DNA of 64,000 nt. It comes from Kineosporia succinea (lineage in GTDB: Bacteria > Actinomycetota > Actinomycetes > Actinomycetales > Kineosporiaceae). Positions 8,382 to 16,585 of this stretch are shown here, in pieces; within the stretch, counting starts at the first letter, position 1; every line of letters begins with the position of its first letter. The position numbers were made by a program, and so were the translations under genes. The notes beneath the pieces are model-generated. The model did no database searches, was not told where the DNA came from, and saw nothing but the letters and a program-made list of their open reading frames with translations. The stretch lies in assembly GCF_030811555.1 (NCBI RefSeq), contig NZ_JAUSQZ010000001.1:4461241-4525240 (forward strand), given 5' to 3'.

Positions 8382-8388
8382 AGGCTCC

Positions 8389-9057
8389 GTGACCGACCCG
8401 ACCAGCACGTCCTCAGGCACTGCCCGTGAGCCCCGCGACATCGTCGCGACCGTCTCCGGCAACGCGACCGTGGAGGCCGCCCCCGACCGGGTGCGCCTGT
8501 CGCTGCGGGTGCGCGCCGCCGAGTCGTCGGCGAGGGCCGCGACCGACACGTTCGCCACCACCCTGGCCGGCGCCCGCGCGCTGCTCGACGAGCTCGGCGT
8601 CACCTACACGGTGGGCTCGGTGACGTCGTGGGAGGGCGGCAAGGAACGGCGCACCCGGCACCAGGTCTGGAGCGATCTGGCGGCCCGGGTCGAAGACCTC
8701 ACCGTGCTGCCGAAACTCGTCGAGAGCGTGCTCGACGGCGAGCACCTCGAGATCAACCACCTGCAGTGGCAGGTCAGCAACCTGCGCGAGCTGCGGCGCC
8801 GGGCCCGGGTCGACGCGATCGCCGACGCCCGGGAGGTCGCCGACGACTACGCGGCTGCGCTCGGCCTGCGGGTGGTGCAGGTGCTCACCGTCAGCGACCC
8901 GGGCACCGGCGGGGTCTACGCGGCCCGGTCCGGGCTCATGGCGCGCGGCCGGGCCGGGGGCGGTGCCGAACCCCGCCCCGAGATCGACCTCAGCAACACC
9001 GAGCCGGTCCAGGTCAACGGTGCGGTCACGCTGTCGTTCCTGCTCGGGCCGGTGTGA
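8389..9057 (+). CDS. SIMPL-domain protein (DUF541)
   Basis: Protein of 222 aa with a SIMPL/DUF541 domain from about residue 18 to the end (IVATVSGNATVEAAPDRVRLSLRVR, ending GAVTLSFLLGPV). Related proteins in other bacteria form cylindrical oligomers, and several are linked to oxidative stress. No signal peptide is visible, so a cytoplasmic location is likely. The GTG at 8389 is placed by GGGAGG four bases upstream. Its leader contains the last, degenerate unit of the 46-bp repeat array, which may affect its translation. Confidence 0.82.
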   Translation: MTDPTSTSSGTAREPRDIVATVSGNATVEAAPDRVRLSLRVRAAESSARAATDTFATTLAGARALLDELGVTYTVGSVTSWEGGKERRTRHQVWSDLAARVEDLTVLPKLVESVLDGEHLEINHLQWQVSNLRELRRRARVDAIADAREVADDYAAALGLRVVQVLTVSDPGTGGVYAARSGLMARGRAGGGAEPRPEIDLSNTEPVQVNGAVTLSFLLGPV

Positions 9058-9137
9058 CCGCTCTGGCGCACTGATCAAGGTCACGGTACGGTCACCGCGA
9101 ACCGGCAGATACCGGCCCACCCACGGACGGATACGGT

Positions 9138-9362
9138 ATGACTGAGAACGTCGACTACAAGGCCACTTTCGATCTGATCGACGCCGACGGTGACGGGCTG
9201 ATCACGGCCGTCGAGCTGAAGAACCTGATGACCGCCCTGGGCAGCGAGGTCAGCGACGAGATGGCCCAGCACGCGGTGACGGTCATCGACGCCGACGGCG
9301 ACGGGCTGGTCTCGCTGCCCGAACTGGCCGACTACCTGGGCGAGAACGCGCCCCGGCGGTGA
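9138..9362 (+). CDS. Two-EF-hand calcium-binding protein
   Basis: Small acidic protein of 74 aa made of two EF-hands. The loops are DADGDGLITAVE at residues 15-26 and DADGDGLVSLPE at 51-62, both with all canonical calcium ligands including the final Glu. The two loops are nearly identical at DNA level, pointing to an internal duplication. Similar small calmodulin-like proteins are known in actinomycetes; partners are unknown. The gene stands alone, followed by a strong terminator. Confidence 0.9.
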   Translation: MTENVDYKATFDLIDADGDGLITAVELKNLMTALGSEVSDEMAQHAVTVIDADGDGLVSLPELADYLGENAPRR

Positions 9363-9372
9363 CCCGCGCGCA

Positions 9373-9400
9373 GGCCGGGAGCCCGCGAGAGCTCCCGGCC
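9373..9400 (+). terminator. Terminator of the EF-hand gene
   Basis: A perfect 10-bp stem (GGCCGGGAGC and its complement) with an 8-nt loop lies 11 nt after the stop codon. Confidence 0.75.
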
Positions 9401-9426
9401 CGGAACGGGTCGGGATCGGCCCGGAC

Positions 9427-9454
9427 GGCCGGGAGCCGGCGAAAGTCCCCGGCC
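9427..9454 (-). terminator. Terminator of the TPR-like gene
   Basis: A 7-bp GC stem (GGCCGGG at 9427-9433 paired with CCCGGCC at 9448-9454) sits 12 nt beyond the stop of the leftward gene, giving back-to-back terminators between two convergent genes. Confidence 0.55.
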
Positions 9455-9465
9455 CCCGGGAACTC

Positions 9466-10239
9466 CTAGGAAGCGACCACCGTCGAGGCGTGCGCCCGGG
9501 CCTGCTCCAGGTTGGTCAGCACGGTCTCGAGCACCGGGCGATAGGTCTCGGCGTCCCCGTCGGCCAGCGTGCTGACGATCGAGGCCACCTCCTCGAGAGT
9601 GACCACCGCAGAAGCGATCTCACCGGACCGCACCTGCAGTGTGGCCAGGTTGTTGAGCGCCACGGCGAGCGGGTCGCGGTGCGGCTCCGGATCGTTCGCC
9701 GCGAGCTGGCGCACCGTGGTGACGGCCTCGGTCATCGCCTCCAGCGCCCCGGCCTCGTCGCCCATCCGGAACCGGATCGTGGCCAGCCCGCCCAGCGCGC
9801 TCGCGGTCGGCAGCATGGCCACCTCGGGAACCACGTCCTGCAGGAGCGTGTAGATCTTCACCGCCTCGTCGACGGCCGCCAGCGCGGCCGCGTCGTCACC
9901 GGCGGCGGCCTGCTGGTCGGACATCGCCGTCAGCGCCAGTGCCAGGTTCGGCATGCCCAGCGCCGCGTCCTTCTCGGCCACCTGCCGCCAGATGCCGGTG
10001 GCCTCGGTGATGGCCACCAGCGCCTCGTCGGCCTGTCCGGTCGCCGCGAGCACCAGGCTGCGGCTGTAGAGGGCGTTCGCCAGCGCGTTCAGCGCCTCGG
10101 CGTCGTCACTGCCGTCGTCGCGACGGATGGCGATCGCCTCGTCGATGGCGGTCAGCGCTTCGCCGGCCGCGCCGCTGTCGGCCTGCTCGGCGAAGCGTTC
10201 TTCCAGGATGCGTGCCTGCTCGAGATCCCGCGTGCCCAC
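9466..10239 (-). CDS. Tetratricopeptide-repeat-like protein
   Basis: Alpha-helical protein of 257 aa built of repeated 35-45 residue helical pairs (for example ALNALANALYSRSLVLAATGQADEALVAI and ALGGLATIRFRMGDEAGALEAM) that match the TPR pattern. It has no enzyme motif and no signal peptide; a role as a protein-interaction scaffold is the general expectation. GTG 10239 is preferred because AAGGAG lies 9 nt upstream; an in-frame GTG at 10278 has no such site. Composition is strongly acidic and alanine-rich. Confidence 0.75.
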   Translation of the reverse strand: MGTRDLEQARILEERFAEQADSGAAGEALTAIDEAIAIRRDDGSDDAEALNALANALYSRSLVLAATGQADEALVAITEATGIWRQVAEKDAALGMPNLALALTAMSDQQAAAGDDAAALAAVDEAVKIYTLLQDVVPEVAMLPTASALGGLATIRFRMGDEAGALEAMTEAVTTVRQLAANDPEPHRDPLAVALNNLATLQVRSGEIASAVVTLEEVASIVSTLADGDAETYRPVLETVLTNLEQARAHASTVVAS

Positions 10240-10336
10240 CCGGCCGGTCTCCTTACTCAAACGATCAGAGAGAAGCACCGTATCCGGACGGGTGGGACAA
10301 GTGCCAAAAACATGACTGCGGGTGAGGGGCGAGCAC

Positions 10337-11611
10337 TCAGCGGTGGGCCCGGAAGACCCAGGTCCGCAGCAGGGTGAAACGCAGTGCGGTGGCGAGCAGA
10401 CTGGCCAGCACCAGCACGACGACCTCGACGACGTGGTGCACCGAGCCGGCAGACCCCATGAGCGCCAGCGCCCCGCTGGTCAGCAGCAGGGTGAGCGCGA
10501 ACACGGCCAGGCCCTGGAACTGGTGACGCCACCAGCGGTGCGGGCCGTGCACGCCGAACGTCAGGCTGCGGTTGGCCGCGGTGTTGCCGACCGTGGTGAC
10601 CAGCAGGGCCACGAGATTGGCCGCCTGGGCGCCGATCCCGTCGCGCAGCAGGGCGTAGAGCACCACGTAGGCCAGGGTGCTGACCAGCCCGACGGTGGCG
10701 AAGCGGATGAGCTGCCCGGTCAGGCCCGGCGGCACCCCGTCGGGGTCGAGCGCCCGGCCGGTCTCGCCGGTGCGGGCGGGGCGCAGCTCGGCCCGGATGT
10801 CGGCCAGCGGCAGCTCGCCCGAGGTCAGAGCCCTGGCCACGCGGGCCACACCCTTGAGATCGGCGGTGGCGGTGGCGACGATGTCGACGCGGCTGTCCGG
10901 GTCGTCCACCCAGTCCACCGGCACCTCGTGGATGCGCAGGCCGCTGCGCTCGGCGAGCACCAGCAGCTCGGTGTCGAAGAACCAGCCGGTGTCCTCGACC
11001 AGGGGCAGCAGGCGCTTGGCCACGTCGCCCCGGATCGCCTTGAAACCGCACTGGGCGTCGGTGAACCCGGCGGCCAGGGTGCCGCGCAGGATCAGGTTGT
11101 AGCAGCGCGAGATCACCTCGCGCTTGGCCCCGCGCACCACCCGCGAGCCGCGGGCCAGCCGGGAGCCGATGGCCAGCTCGGAGTGCCCCGACAGCAGCGG
11201 GGCGACGAGGGGGAGGAGGGCGGTGAGGTCGGTGGAGAGGTCGACGTCCATGTAGGCCAGCACGGTGGCGTCGGAGGCGCTCCAGACGGCCCGCAGCGCC
11301 CGGCCGCGGCCCTTCTGCTCCAGGTGCACGGCCTCCACCTCGCGGTAGCGGGCCGCCAGCTGCGTCGCGATGTCGAAGGTGGAGTCGACGCTCGCGTTGT
11401 CGGCGACGGTGATGCGGAAGCGGTAGGGGAAGTGGGCGCTGAGGTAGGCGTGCAGCCGCTCGATGCACGGCTCGAGGCCCGCCTCCTCGTTGTAGACCGG
11501 GACGACGACGTCCAGGGCGGGCACGGGCACGGGCTGATTGCTGTAGGGCCGGCCGGCCGGGTTCGGTCGGGTGACCTCGCCAGGGCCTGCCGTCGTCTCG
11601 ATCGCGGTCAT
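10337..11611 (-). CDS. GT2 glycosyltransferase fused to GtrA membrane domain
   Basis: Bifunctional protein of 424 aa. Residues 30-260 are a family 2 glycosyltransferase (DVVVPVYNEEAGLEPCIERL; nucleotide-binding aspartates in AYMDVDLSTDL; acceptor region AQCGFKAIRGD), resembling dolichyl/polyprenyl-phosphate sugar synthases. Residues 300-424 form a GtrA-like domain with four membrane segments, ending RTWVFRAHR. Such fusions are thought to make a polyprenyl-linked sugar and help move it across the membrane for cell-surface glycosylation. Start ATG 11611. No other surface polysaccharide genes are adjacent. Confidence 0.9.
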   Translation of the reverse strand: MTAIETTAGPGEVTRPNPAGRPYSNQPVPVPALDVVVPVYNEEAGLEPCIERLHAYLSAHFPYRFRITVADNASVDSTFDIATQLAARYREVEAVHLEQKGRGRALRAVWSASDATVLAYMDVDLSTDLTALLPLVAPLLSGHSELAIGSRLARGSRVVRGAKREVISRCYNLILRGTLAAGFTDAQCGFKAIRGDVAKRLLPLVEDTGWFFDTELLVLAERSGLRIHEVPVDWVDDPDSRVDIVATATADLKGVARVARALTSGELPLADIRAELRPARTGETGRALDPDGVPPGLTGQLIRFATVGLVSTLAYVVLYALLRDGIGAQAANLVALLVTTVGNTAANRSLTFGVHGPHRWWRHQFQGLAVFALTLLLTSGALALMGSAGSVHHVVEVVVLVLASLLATALRFTLLRTWVFRAHR

Positions 11612-11741
11612 GACGGCAACGATGTCGGCCGCCGCTGGGGCGTTCTTGGATCCTGGCTAAGCGTCTGCTGTGAGGCCGTTGGGTGACTTTGCGTCACGCT
11701 CGCCCGTTCGGGTGAATGCCTAACCGGCACGCTTACTGCAC

Positions 11742-11757
11742 TCGAACATGTGTTCGA
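11742..11757. promoter_or_regulatory. SOS box (LexA operator)
   Basis: TCGAACATGTGTTCGA is a perfect match to the actinobacterial LexA consensus TCGAAC-N4-GTTCGA. It lies 70 bp before the start of the small gene at 11828 and about 130 bp from the divergent glycosyltransferase start, so LexA could control either promoter. Confidence 0.85.
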
Positions 11758-11827
11758 CAAACGCTACGGTTGAGTTCGGGTCGAGGTTCGAATTGTCGGG
11801 TTTGTTCTGCTGAAACTGGAGAGAGTC

Positions 11828-12139
11828 ATGCCCAGCGTGCCTCGCATTCGCCGTGCCACTCCGCACGGCGCCGTCCATCGCCTCGAGAAGGGCGAGGGGC
11901 TGCCCGTGGTGGCCGTCATCCGCTGGCACCACGGCATCAACCGCACCGTGCCCGCCACCGCCACGGCCTGGACGCGTGACGCGGTGGAGATCAGCTGGGA
12001 GCCGGCGATCGGCGAGGGGCTGCGCACCGACTGGGTCGCCGCGACCGACGTCACCCGCGAGATCGACCTGCCCGATCTCGCCGACGACACCGCGCTGCCG
12101 CCGCACACCATCTCGGGGCAGTCGAAACGTCGCTGGTAG
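11828..12139 (+). CDS. Conserved small protein, probably SOS-induced
   Basis: Protein of 103 aa starting MPSVPRIRRATPHGAVHRLEKG, a conserved actinobacterial hypothetical family as far as I recognise it. The sequence looks like a compact beta-rich fold (GLPVVAVIRWHHGINRTVPATATAW, AVEISWEPAIGEGLRTDWV) with basic ends, compatible with nucleic-acid binding, but there is no known motif. ATG 11828 has GGAGAGAGTC in front. The perfect LexA box upstream suggests induction on DNA damage. Function is unknown. Confidence 0.82.
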   Translation: MPSVPRIRRATPHGAVHRLEKGEGLPVVAVIRWHHGINRTVPATATAWTRDAVEISWEPAIGEGLRTDWVAATDVTREIDLPDLADDTALPPHTISGQSKRRW

Positions 12140-12264
12140 GGCTCACCGTCCACAAGTGGGGACGCGCCGGTCGGCTCCGGCGTCCGGGTCCGGTCCCGCT
12201 CGGGGAGGGGAACGGGGGAGGGGCCCGCCGCTGTCGCCGCCGCTGACGCCGTCGCTGTCGCCGC

Positions 12265-12292
12265 GGATCCGCGATACCGGATCCGCGATACT
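12265..12292 (+). repeat. Two 14-bp tandem repeats before the PTH2-like gene
   Basis: GGATCCGCGATACC at 12265-12278 is repeated as GGATCCGCGATACT at 12279-12292, 6 bp before the GTG start. GATACT is a plausible -10 hexamer for a leaderless transcript; the repeat may be a regulator site. Both ideas are inference. Confidence 0.45.
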
Positions 12293-12298
12293 GCCCGG

Positions 12299-13159
12299 GT
12301 GCCGAACGATCCCACCGCGTCCGCCGGACCCGCCCCGTCCACCGAGCCCGGCGCGTCCACCGAGCCGCTCGCACCCGACGGACCCGCCCCGTCCACCGAG
12401 CCCGCCCCGTCCACCGAGCCGCTCGCACCCGACGGGCCCGACGCGCCGACCGGGCCCGACGCGTCCTCCAAGCCGGTCGAGCTCACCGGGCCCGACGCGT
12501 CCCCCGACCCCTTCGCCTCGATGCAGCCCTGGGCGATGCAGCTGGCGCTGCGCGACGAACGCGCCGCCCGGCCCACGCATCTCGCGGTCTGCGAGGCGGC
12601 GGCGAGCGCGGTGGTCACCCTGCTGACCGACCCGCGCAGCGCCCCCGGCGGCGAGTGGTACGAGCTGGTGCACCGCTGGGAGACCGGGCCGATCCGCAAG
12701 GTGGTGCGCCGGGGGCGGGGCGTCCGGTTCACCCAGGCCCAGGAGCTCGACGGGGTGGAGGTCGCGCGGGGTGGGGCCCAGGTGCGCGCGTTCGTGCCCG
12801 GCCCGATCGACCAGGTGCCGCCGGAGCTGGCCAAGATGCAGGTGGGTGGCACTGACATGCCCGAGCGCGGTGAGCCGTCCGGGCCGGTCGAGGGTGGCGT
12901 CACGATCGCGCTCACCCCGCTGACCCCGATGACCACGGGCAAGTCGGCGGCGCAGAGCGGTCACGCGGCGCAGCTGGCGCTGTGGGAGATGACCGACGAC
13001 GAGCGCGCCCTCTGGGAGAAGTCCGGCTGGGCGGCGCGGGTGGTCACGCCGTCGGAGGGGGAGTGGGCGCAGTGCGTGGCCCGGGCCCGGGTGGCCGTGC
13101 ACGACGGCGGTTTCACCGAGGTGGCCCCGGGCACCCAGACCGCGCTCGCCTGGTGGTAG
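12299..13159 (+). CDS. PTH2-family peptidyl-tRNA hydrolase-like protein
   Basis: Protein of 286 aa. The C-terminal part (about 205-286) is a PTH2 domain: MTTGKSAAQSGHAAQLALWEM carries the conserved Lys and His, and HDGGFTEVAPGTQTALA the conserved Asp and substrate loop. PTH2 enzymes cleave peptidyl-tRNA. The middle (75-190; AVCEAAASAVVTLL, GEWYELVHRWETGPIRKVVRR) is an actinobacterial extension seen in relatives. The first 74 residues are a Pro/Ser/Thr/Glu repeat (PSTEPLAPDGPA) and may be untranslated: MQPWAMQLALRDE at 12521 is an alternative start. Whether it acts on peptidyl-tRNA is not shown, since a bacterial Pth1 is expected elsewhere. Confidence 0.75.
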   Translation: MPNDPTASAGPAPSTEPGASTEPLAPDGPAPSTEPAPSTEPLAPDGPDAPTGPDASSKPVELTGPDASPDPFASMQPWAMQLALRDERAARPTHLAVCEAAASAVVTLLTDPRSAPGGEWYELVHRWETGPIRKVVRRGRGVRFTQAQELDGVEVARGGAQVRAFVPGPIDQVPPELAKMQVGGTDMPERGEPSGPVEGGVTIALTPLTPMTTGKSAAQSGHAAQLALWEMTDDERALWEKSGWAARVVTPSEGEWAQCVARARVAVHDGGFTEVAPGTQTALAWW

Positions 13160-13163
13160 AGGC

Positions 13164-13922
13164 CTAGCTGTTCTTGTCCCGGATCTCGTCCATGCAGACG
13201 GTGGCGACCATGGTCAGGAACCGGTCGAGCGGCGGCACGGTGGTGGCGGCGAAGGCGATCCAGAACTTCTGGGTGCTGCTGAACATCCCGTTGTTGCGCC
13301 GGTGCACGGTGGCGACCAGGAGGTTCTCGTCGGCGCCGTCCACCACCTGGTAGCGGTTGCTGTCGTTCCAGCTGCCGCCGGCCATCCGCAGGTGCTGGCC
13401 GTCGATCCCGGCCAGGCGCAGCCGGGGCGCGCCGAAATAGGCGTTCTCCCGGGCGATCGCCCCCAGAGGCCGGCCCTGCCGGTCGAAGAGCTCGGAGTCG
13501 CCGGTGCCGCTGAACGACCCGGCCCGCACCATCTCCGACACCAGGGCGCCGGCGCCGTCGTGGATCAGGTAGCGGCTCGTGGACATCTCGCCGAAGACCA
13601 GGTTGGCGCCGGTGGTGCGCCGGGCCAGGGTGGCGATCCGGGTGCCGTCGGGCGCGGTCATCGTGTAGCCGCCCTCGCCGAGAATGTCGCGGCTCTCGAC
13701 GATCTCGAGCTCGTGGTGCGTCTGCAGCGCCGCGAGCAGGGTGCCGGTGAGCCGGCCGTCGTCGGGCGGCGGGGTCGGGCCCGTGATCAGGCGCGGGGTG
13801 TGCGCCTCGTCGGCGGGGCTTCCCCAGGTCGGCACGTCTTGCTGGTGCCCGGTCTGCTGGTTCGGGGTGCCCCACCGGTCGGGTGCGGGATCCGGCGTCC
13901 CCCAGAGCGGTTCATTCGCCAC
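13164..13922 (-). CDS. Hypothetical protein, possible LURP-one/scramblase-like fold
   Basis: Protein of 252 aa with no enzyme motif. The N-terminal 50 residues are Pro/Gln-rich with WGTP, WGTPNQQ and WGSP repeats, likely disordered. The rest is a series of short beta strands and turns (LVFGEMSTSRYLIHDGAGALVSEM, FDRQGRPLGAIA, YFGAPRLRLAGIDG, YQVVDGADENLLVATVHRR) ending in a hydrophobic helix (LDRFLTMVATVCMDE). This strand pattern recalls the tubby/LURP-one/scramblase fold, but that is only an inference from layout. It converges with the PTH2-like gene, leaving 4 bp between them. Confidence 0.65.
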   Translation of the reverse strand: MANEPLWGTPDPAPDRWGTPNQQTGHQQDVPTWGSPADEAHTPRLITGPTPPPDDGRLTGTLLAALQTHHELEIVESRDILGEGGYTMTAPDGTRIATLARRTTGANLVFGEMSTSRYLIHDGAGALVSEMVRAGSFSGTGDSELFDRQGRPLGAIARENAYFGAPRLRLAGIDGQHLRMAGGSWNDSNRYQVVDGADENLLVATVHRRNNGMFSSTQKFWIAFAATTVPPLDRFLTMVATVCMDEIRDKNS

Positions 13923-13977
13923 CCCCCGAGGCTATCCGGCTCCCCCGTCGGAGGAGCCGGACAGGTCGGGAATGTGA

Positions 13978-14604
13978 TCAGTGCCCCCGCGTGACCCAGT
14001 CGTCGTAGTCCTTGCCCTCGGCCCCGATCGACGTGGAGTCGCCGTGGCCGGTGAGCACCTCGGTCTCCGCGGGCAGCGTCAGCAGCCGGGTGCGGATCGA
14101 GTCGAGGATGACCGGGAAACTGCTGAACGAGCGGCCGGTCGCGCCGGGCCCGCCGCAGAACAGGGTGTCGCCGCTGACCAGCTGGTTCAGCGACGGCACG
14201 TACAGGCAGACCGCGCCGGGGGAGTGGCCCGGCGTGTGCAGCACCTGGACCTCGGCCCCGGCCACGGTGAGCGTCTGCCCGTCGGCCAGCGGCAGCGGGT
14301 CATGGCCGGGATTGACCACGTCCCACAGCATCCGGTCGTCCGGGTGCAGGTGAACCGGCGCCCCCGAGGCCACCGCGAGGGCGGCGTTGATGTGGTCGTT
14401 GTGCCCGTGCGTGCACACCACACCGAGCAGCGACCGCGAGCCGATCGCGTCGATGATCGGCTGCGCCTGGTGCGAGGCGTCGACGACCAGCACCTCGTCG
14501 TCGTCACCGATCAGCCAGACGTTGTTGTCGACGTCGAAGTCCTGGCCGTCGAGCGAGAAGACGCCACTGGTGACGACCTTCTCGATCCGCAGGGTCCCGC
14601 TCAC
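13978..14604 (-). CDS. Metallo-beta-lactamase-fold hydrolase of formaldehyde operon
   Basis: Zinc hydrolase of 208 aa. The metal motif THGHNDH (residues 65-71), HTPGHSPGA, the bridging Asp in SGDTLFCGG and a C-terminal GHGDST give the full glyoxalase II-type ligand set. The GTG start overlaps the stop of the mycothiol dehydrogenase gene by 4 nt. In actinobacteria this pairing is usual, and the hydrolase is the proposed enzyme that frees formate and mycothiol from S-formylmycothiol. The substrate is inferred from context. Confidence 0.85.
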   Translation of the reverse strand: MSGTLRIEKVVTSGVFSLDGQDFDVDNNVWLIGDDDEVLVVDASHQAQPIIDAIGSRSLLGVVCTHGHNDHINAALAVASGAPVHLHPDDRMLWDVVNPGHDPLPLADGQTLTVAGAEVQVLHTPGHSPGAVCLYVPSLNQLVSGDTLFCGGPGATGRSFSSFPVILDSIRTRLLTLPAETEVLTGHGDSTSIGAEGKDYDDWVTRGH

Positions 14605-15686
14605 AGCACGACCACCGAGCGCAGCACCTCGCCGGTCTTCATCCGGGCGAAGGACTCCTCGACGTCGTCCAGCGCGATCGTCTCGGTGACGAACTTCTCC
14701 AGCGGCAGCCGGCCCTGCAGGTGCAGGTCGACCATCGTGGGGAAGTCCCGGCTGGGCAGGCAGTCGCCGTACCAGGACGACTTCAGCGAGCCGCCGCGGC
14801 CGAAGACGTCGATCAGCGGCACCTCGAGCTGCATGCTCGGGTCGGGGACGCCGACCAGGACGACCGTGCCGGCCAGGTCGCGCGCGTAGAACGCGGTCTT
14901 CCAGGTCTCCGGGCGGCCGACCGCGTCGACGACCAGGTCGGCACCGAAACCTCCGGTGAGGGCCTGGATCGCCTCGACCGGGTCACCGGCCCGCGAGTTC
15001 ACCGTGTGGGTGGCCCCGAACTCCTTGGCCCACTCCAGCTTCTTGTCGTCCACGTCGACGGCGATGATCGTGCGGGCCCCGGCCAGCCGGGCGCCGGCGA
15101 TGGCGGCGTTGCCCACGCCACCGCAGCCGATCACCGCGACCGAGTCGTCCCGGCCCACGTTGCCGGTGTTCAGCGACGCGCCCAGACCGGCCATCACACC
15201 GCAGCCGAGCAGCCCGGCGACGGCCGGGCGCACGGCCGGGTTCACCTTCGTGCACTGTCCGGCGTGCACCAGGGTCTTCTCCACGAACGCCCCGATGCCC
15301 AGCGCGGGGGAGAGCTTCGTGCCGTCCTCCAGCGTCATCGGCTGCGAGGCGTTGTGGGTGTTGAAGCAGTACTGCGGGCGGCCGCGCAGGCAGGCCCGGC
15401 AGGACCCGCAGACGGCTCGCCAGTTGAGGATCACGAAGTCACCGGGGGCGACGTCGGTCACACCCTCACCCACGGTCTCCACCACACCCGCGGCCTCGTG
15501 ACCGAGGAGGAAGGGGAAGTCGTCGTTGATGCCACCCTCGCGATAGTGCAGGTCGGTGTGGCACACACCGCAGGCCTGGATCTTCACCACGGCTTCACCG
15601 GGTCCTGGGTCCGGCACGACGATCGTCTCGACCGACACCGGCGCGCCCTTCGCCAGGGACACCACTCCACGTACCTGCTGCGACAT
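14601..15686 (-). CDS. mscR: S-(hydroxymethyl)mycothiol dehydrogenase
   Basis: Zinc alcohol dehydrogenase of 361 aa that oxidises the formaldehyde-mycothiol adduct with NAD+, detoxifying formaldehyde; relatives also reduce S-nitrosomycothiol. Catalytic zinc ligands are Cys42 (GVCHTD) and His63 (GHE). The structural zinc cysteines are 93, 96, 99 and 107 ([17 protein letters not shown]). The Rossmann motif is [11 protein letters not shown]. Start ATG 15686 follows AGGAGG by 10 nt. It is coupled to the metallo-hydrolase downstream and implies that the host makes mycothiol. Confidence 0.93.
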   Translation of the reverse strand: MSQQVRGVVSLAKGAPVSVETIVVPDPGPGEAVVKIQACGVCHTDLHYREGGINDDFPFLLGHEAAGVVETVGEGVTDVAPGDFVILNWRAVCGSCRACLRGRPQYCFNTHNASQPMTLEDGTKLSPALGIGAFVEKTLVHAGQCTKVNPAVRPAVAGLLGCGVMAGLGASLNTGNVGRDDSVAVIGCGGVGNAAIAGARLAGARTIIAVDVDDKKLEWAKEFGATHTVNSRAGDPVEAIQALTGGFGADLVVDAVGRPETWKTAFYARDLAGTVVLVGVPDPSMQLEVPLIDVFGRGGSLKSSWYGDCLPSRDFPTMVDLHLQGRLPLEKFVTETIALDDVEESFARMKTGEVLRSVVVL

Positions 15687-16004
15687 ACTCGTCCGGCCTC
15701 CTGTTGTCCGTGTGACTCTGCGAGCAGACCGACCCTACGTGCTCGGGGCGTCCGGACGTCAGAGGTGGCTGCGTGCCGTGCGCCGAGTTGCGCCCTCCGC
15801 GGCCGAGCCACGGATGGCGCTCATCCCCTGATGGTCTCCGCCGATCTCGCCTGATCGGTGGAGGGGGCCGACCCTGGCGGCGAAGGACCGACTCGGGCAC
15901 AATGATCCGCGACACGCGTCCGTGTGGACAGGGTGCCTGTGGCTCTGACTCCGAGCTGAGGTCGTTGGGGAAGACGAACCTCAAACCGGGTCGAGGAGGG
16001 CCAG
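15687..16004. other. Divergent intergenic region, mscR / DUF3145
   Basis: 318 bp without a gene I can support. It must hold the promoters of both flanking genes. A perfect 6-6-6 dyad, CCGATC (15841-15846) and GATCGG (15853-15858), is the only clear structure. No known operator is recognised. Confidence 0.5.
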
Positions 16005-16508
16005 ATGTCGGGTGCCATCACGCGAGGCGTGCTGTTTGTGCATTCCGCGCCGAGCGCGTTGTGCCCACATGTGGAATGGGCAGCGGGCGGCGTACTAGGG
16101 CTGCGTTTGTCGCTGGACTGGATCGAGCAGCCGGCGGCGCCAGGGTTGTACCGGACAGAGCTGTCCTGGCAGGCACCGCAGGGTATGGGTGCGAGGCTGA
16201 CGTCAGCGCTGCGCGGATGGGCTCATCTTCGGTTCGAGGTGACCGAGGAGGCCAGTGCGGGGGTCGACGGTGGCCGCTGGAGCCATACCCCCGAGCTGGG
16301 GATCTTCCATGCCGTGACCGACGTGCACGGCAATGTGATGGTGCCCGAAGACCGCATCCGGGCCGCGATGGAGATCGGTCATGCCGACCCTCTCCTGATG
16401 CAGCGAGAGCTCGACCTGGCCCTGGGCCGGGCCTGGGACGACGAACTCGAGCCGTTCCGCTACGCCGGCGACGGCGCCCCGGTGCGCTGGCTGCACCGGG
16501 TCGGCTGA
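16005..16508 (+). CDS. DUF3145 protein
   Basis: Conserved actinobacterial protein of 167 aa (MSGAITRGVLFVHSAPSALCPHVEW, ending DGAPVRWLHRVG). It has no membrane segment or enzyme motif. DUF3145 genes are often next to the fatty acid synthase fab cluster, as here. The ATG follows GAGGAGGGCCAG. A function in or near lipid metabolism is suggested only by position. Confidence 0.88.
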   Translation: MSGAITRGVLFVHSAPSALCPHVEWAAGGVLGLRLSLDWIEQPAAPGLYRTELSWQAPQGMGARLTSALRGWAHLRFEVTEEASAGVDGGRWSHTPELGIFHAVTDVHGNVMVPEDRIRAAMEIGHADPLLMQRELDLALGRAWDDELEPFRYAGDGAPVRWLHRVG

Positions 16509-16527
16509 CCCGCTCGGAGCAGACGCA

Positions 16528-16565
16528 CGAAGGGCCGCTCCCCACCCGGGGGGAGCGGCCCTTCG
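16528..16565. terminator. Bidirectional terminator, DUF3145 / fabF
   Basis: A perfect 16-bp stem (16528-16543 with 16550-16565) and 6-nt loop lies between the convergent stop codons of DUF3145 (16508) and fabF (16586), with AAGGG/CCCTT at the base. Confidence 0.85.
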
Positions 16566-16585
16566 TCGTGTCTCTCGGTCCGCGT

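Noticed and set aside
11793-11811. RecA-NDp/PafBC-type promoter (TTGTCGGG) before the SOS-box gene
   Set aside because: The 5' block fits partly but no matching TAnnnT lies 8 bp downstream, so I only claim the LexA box.
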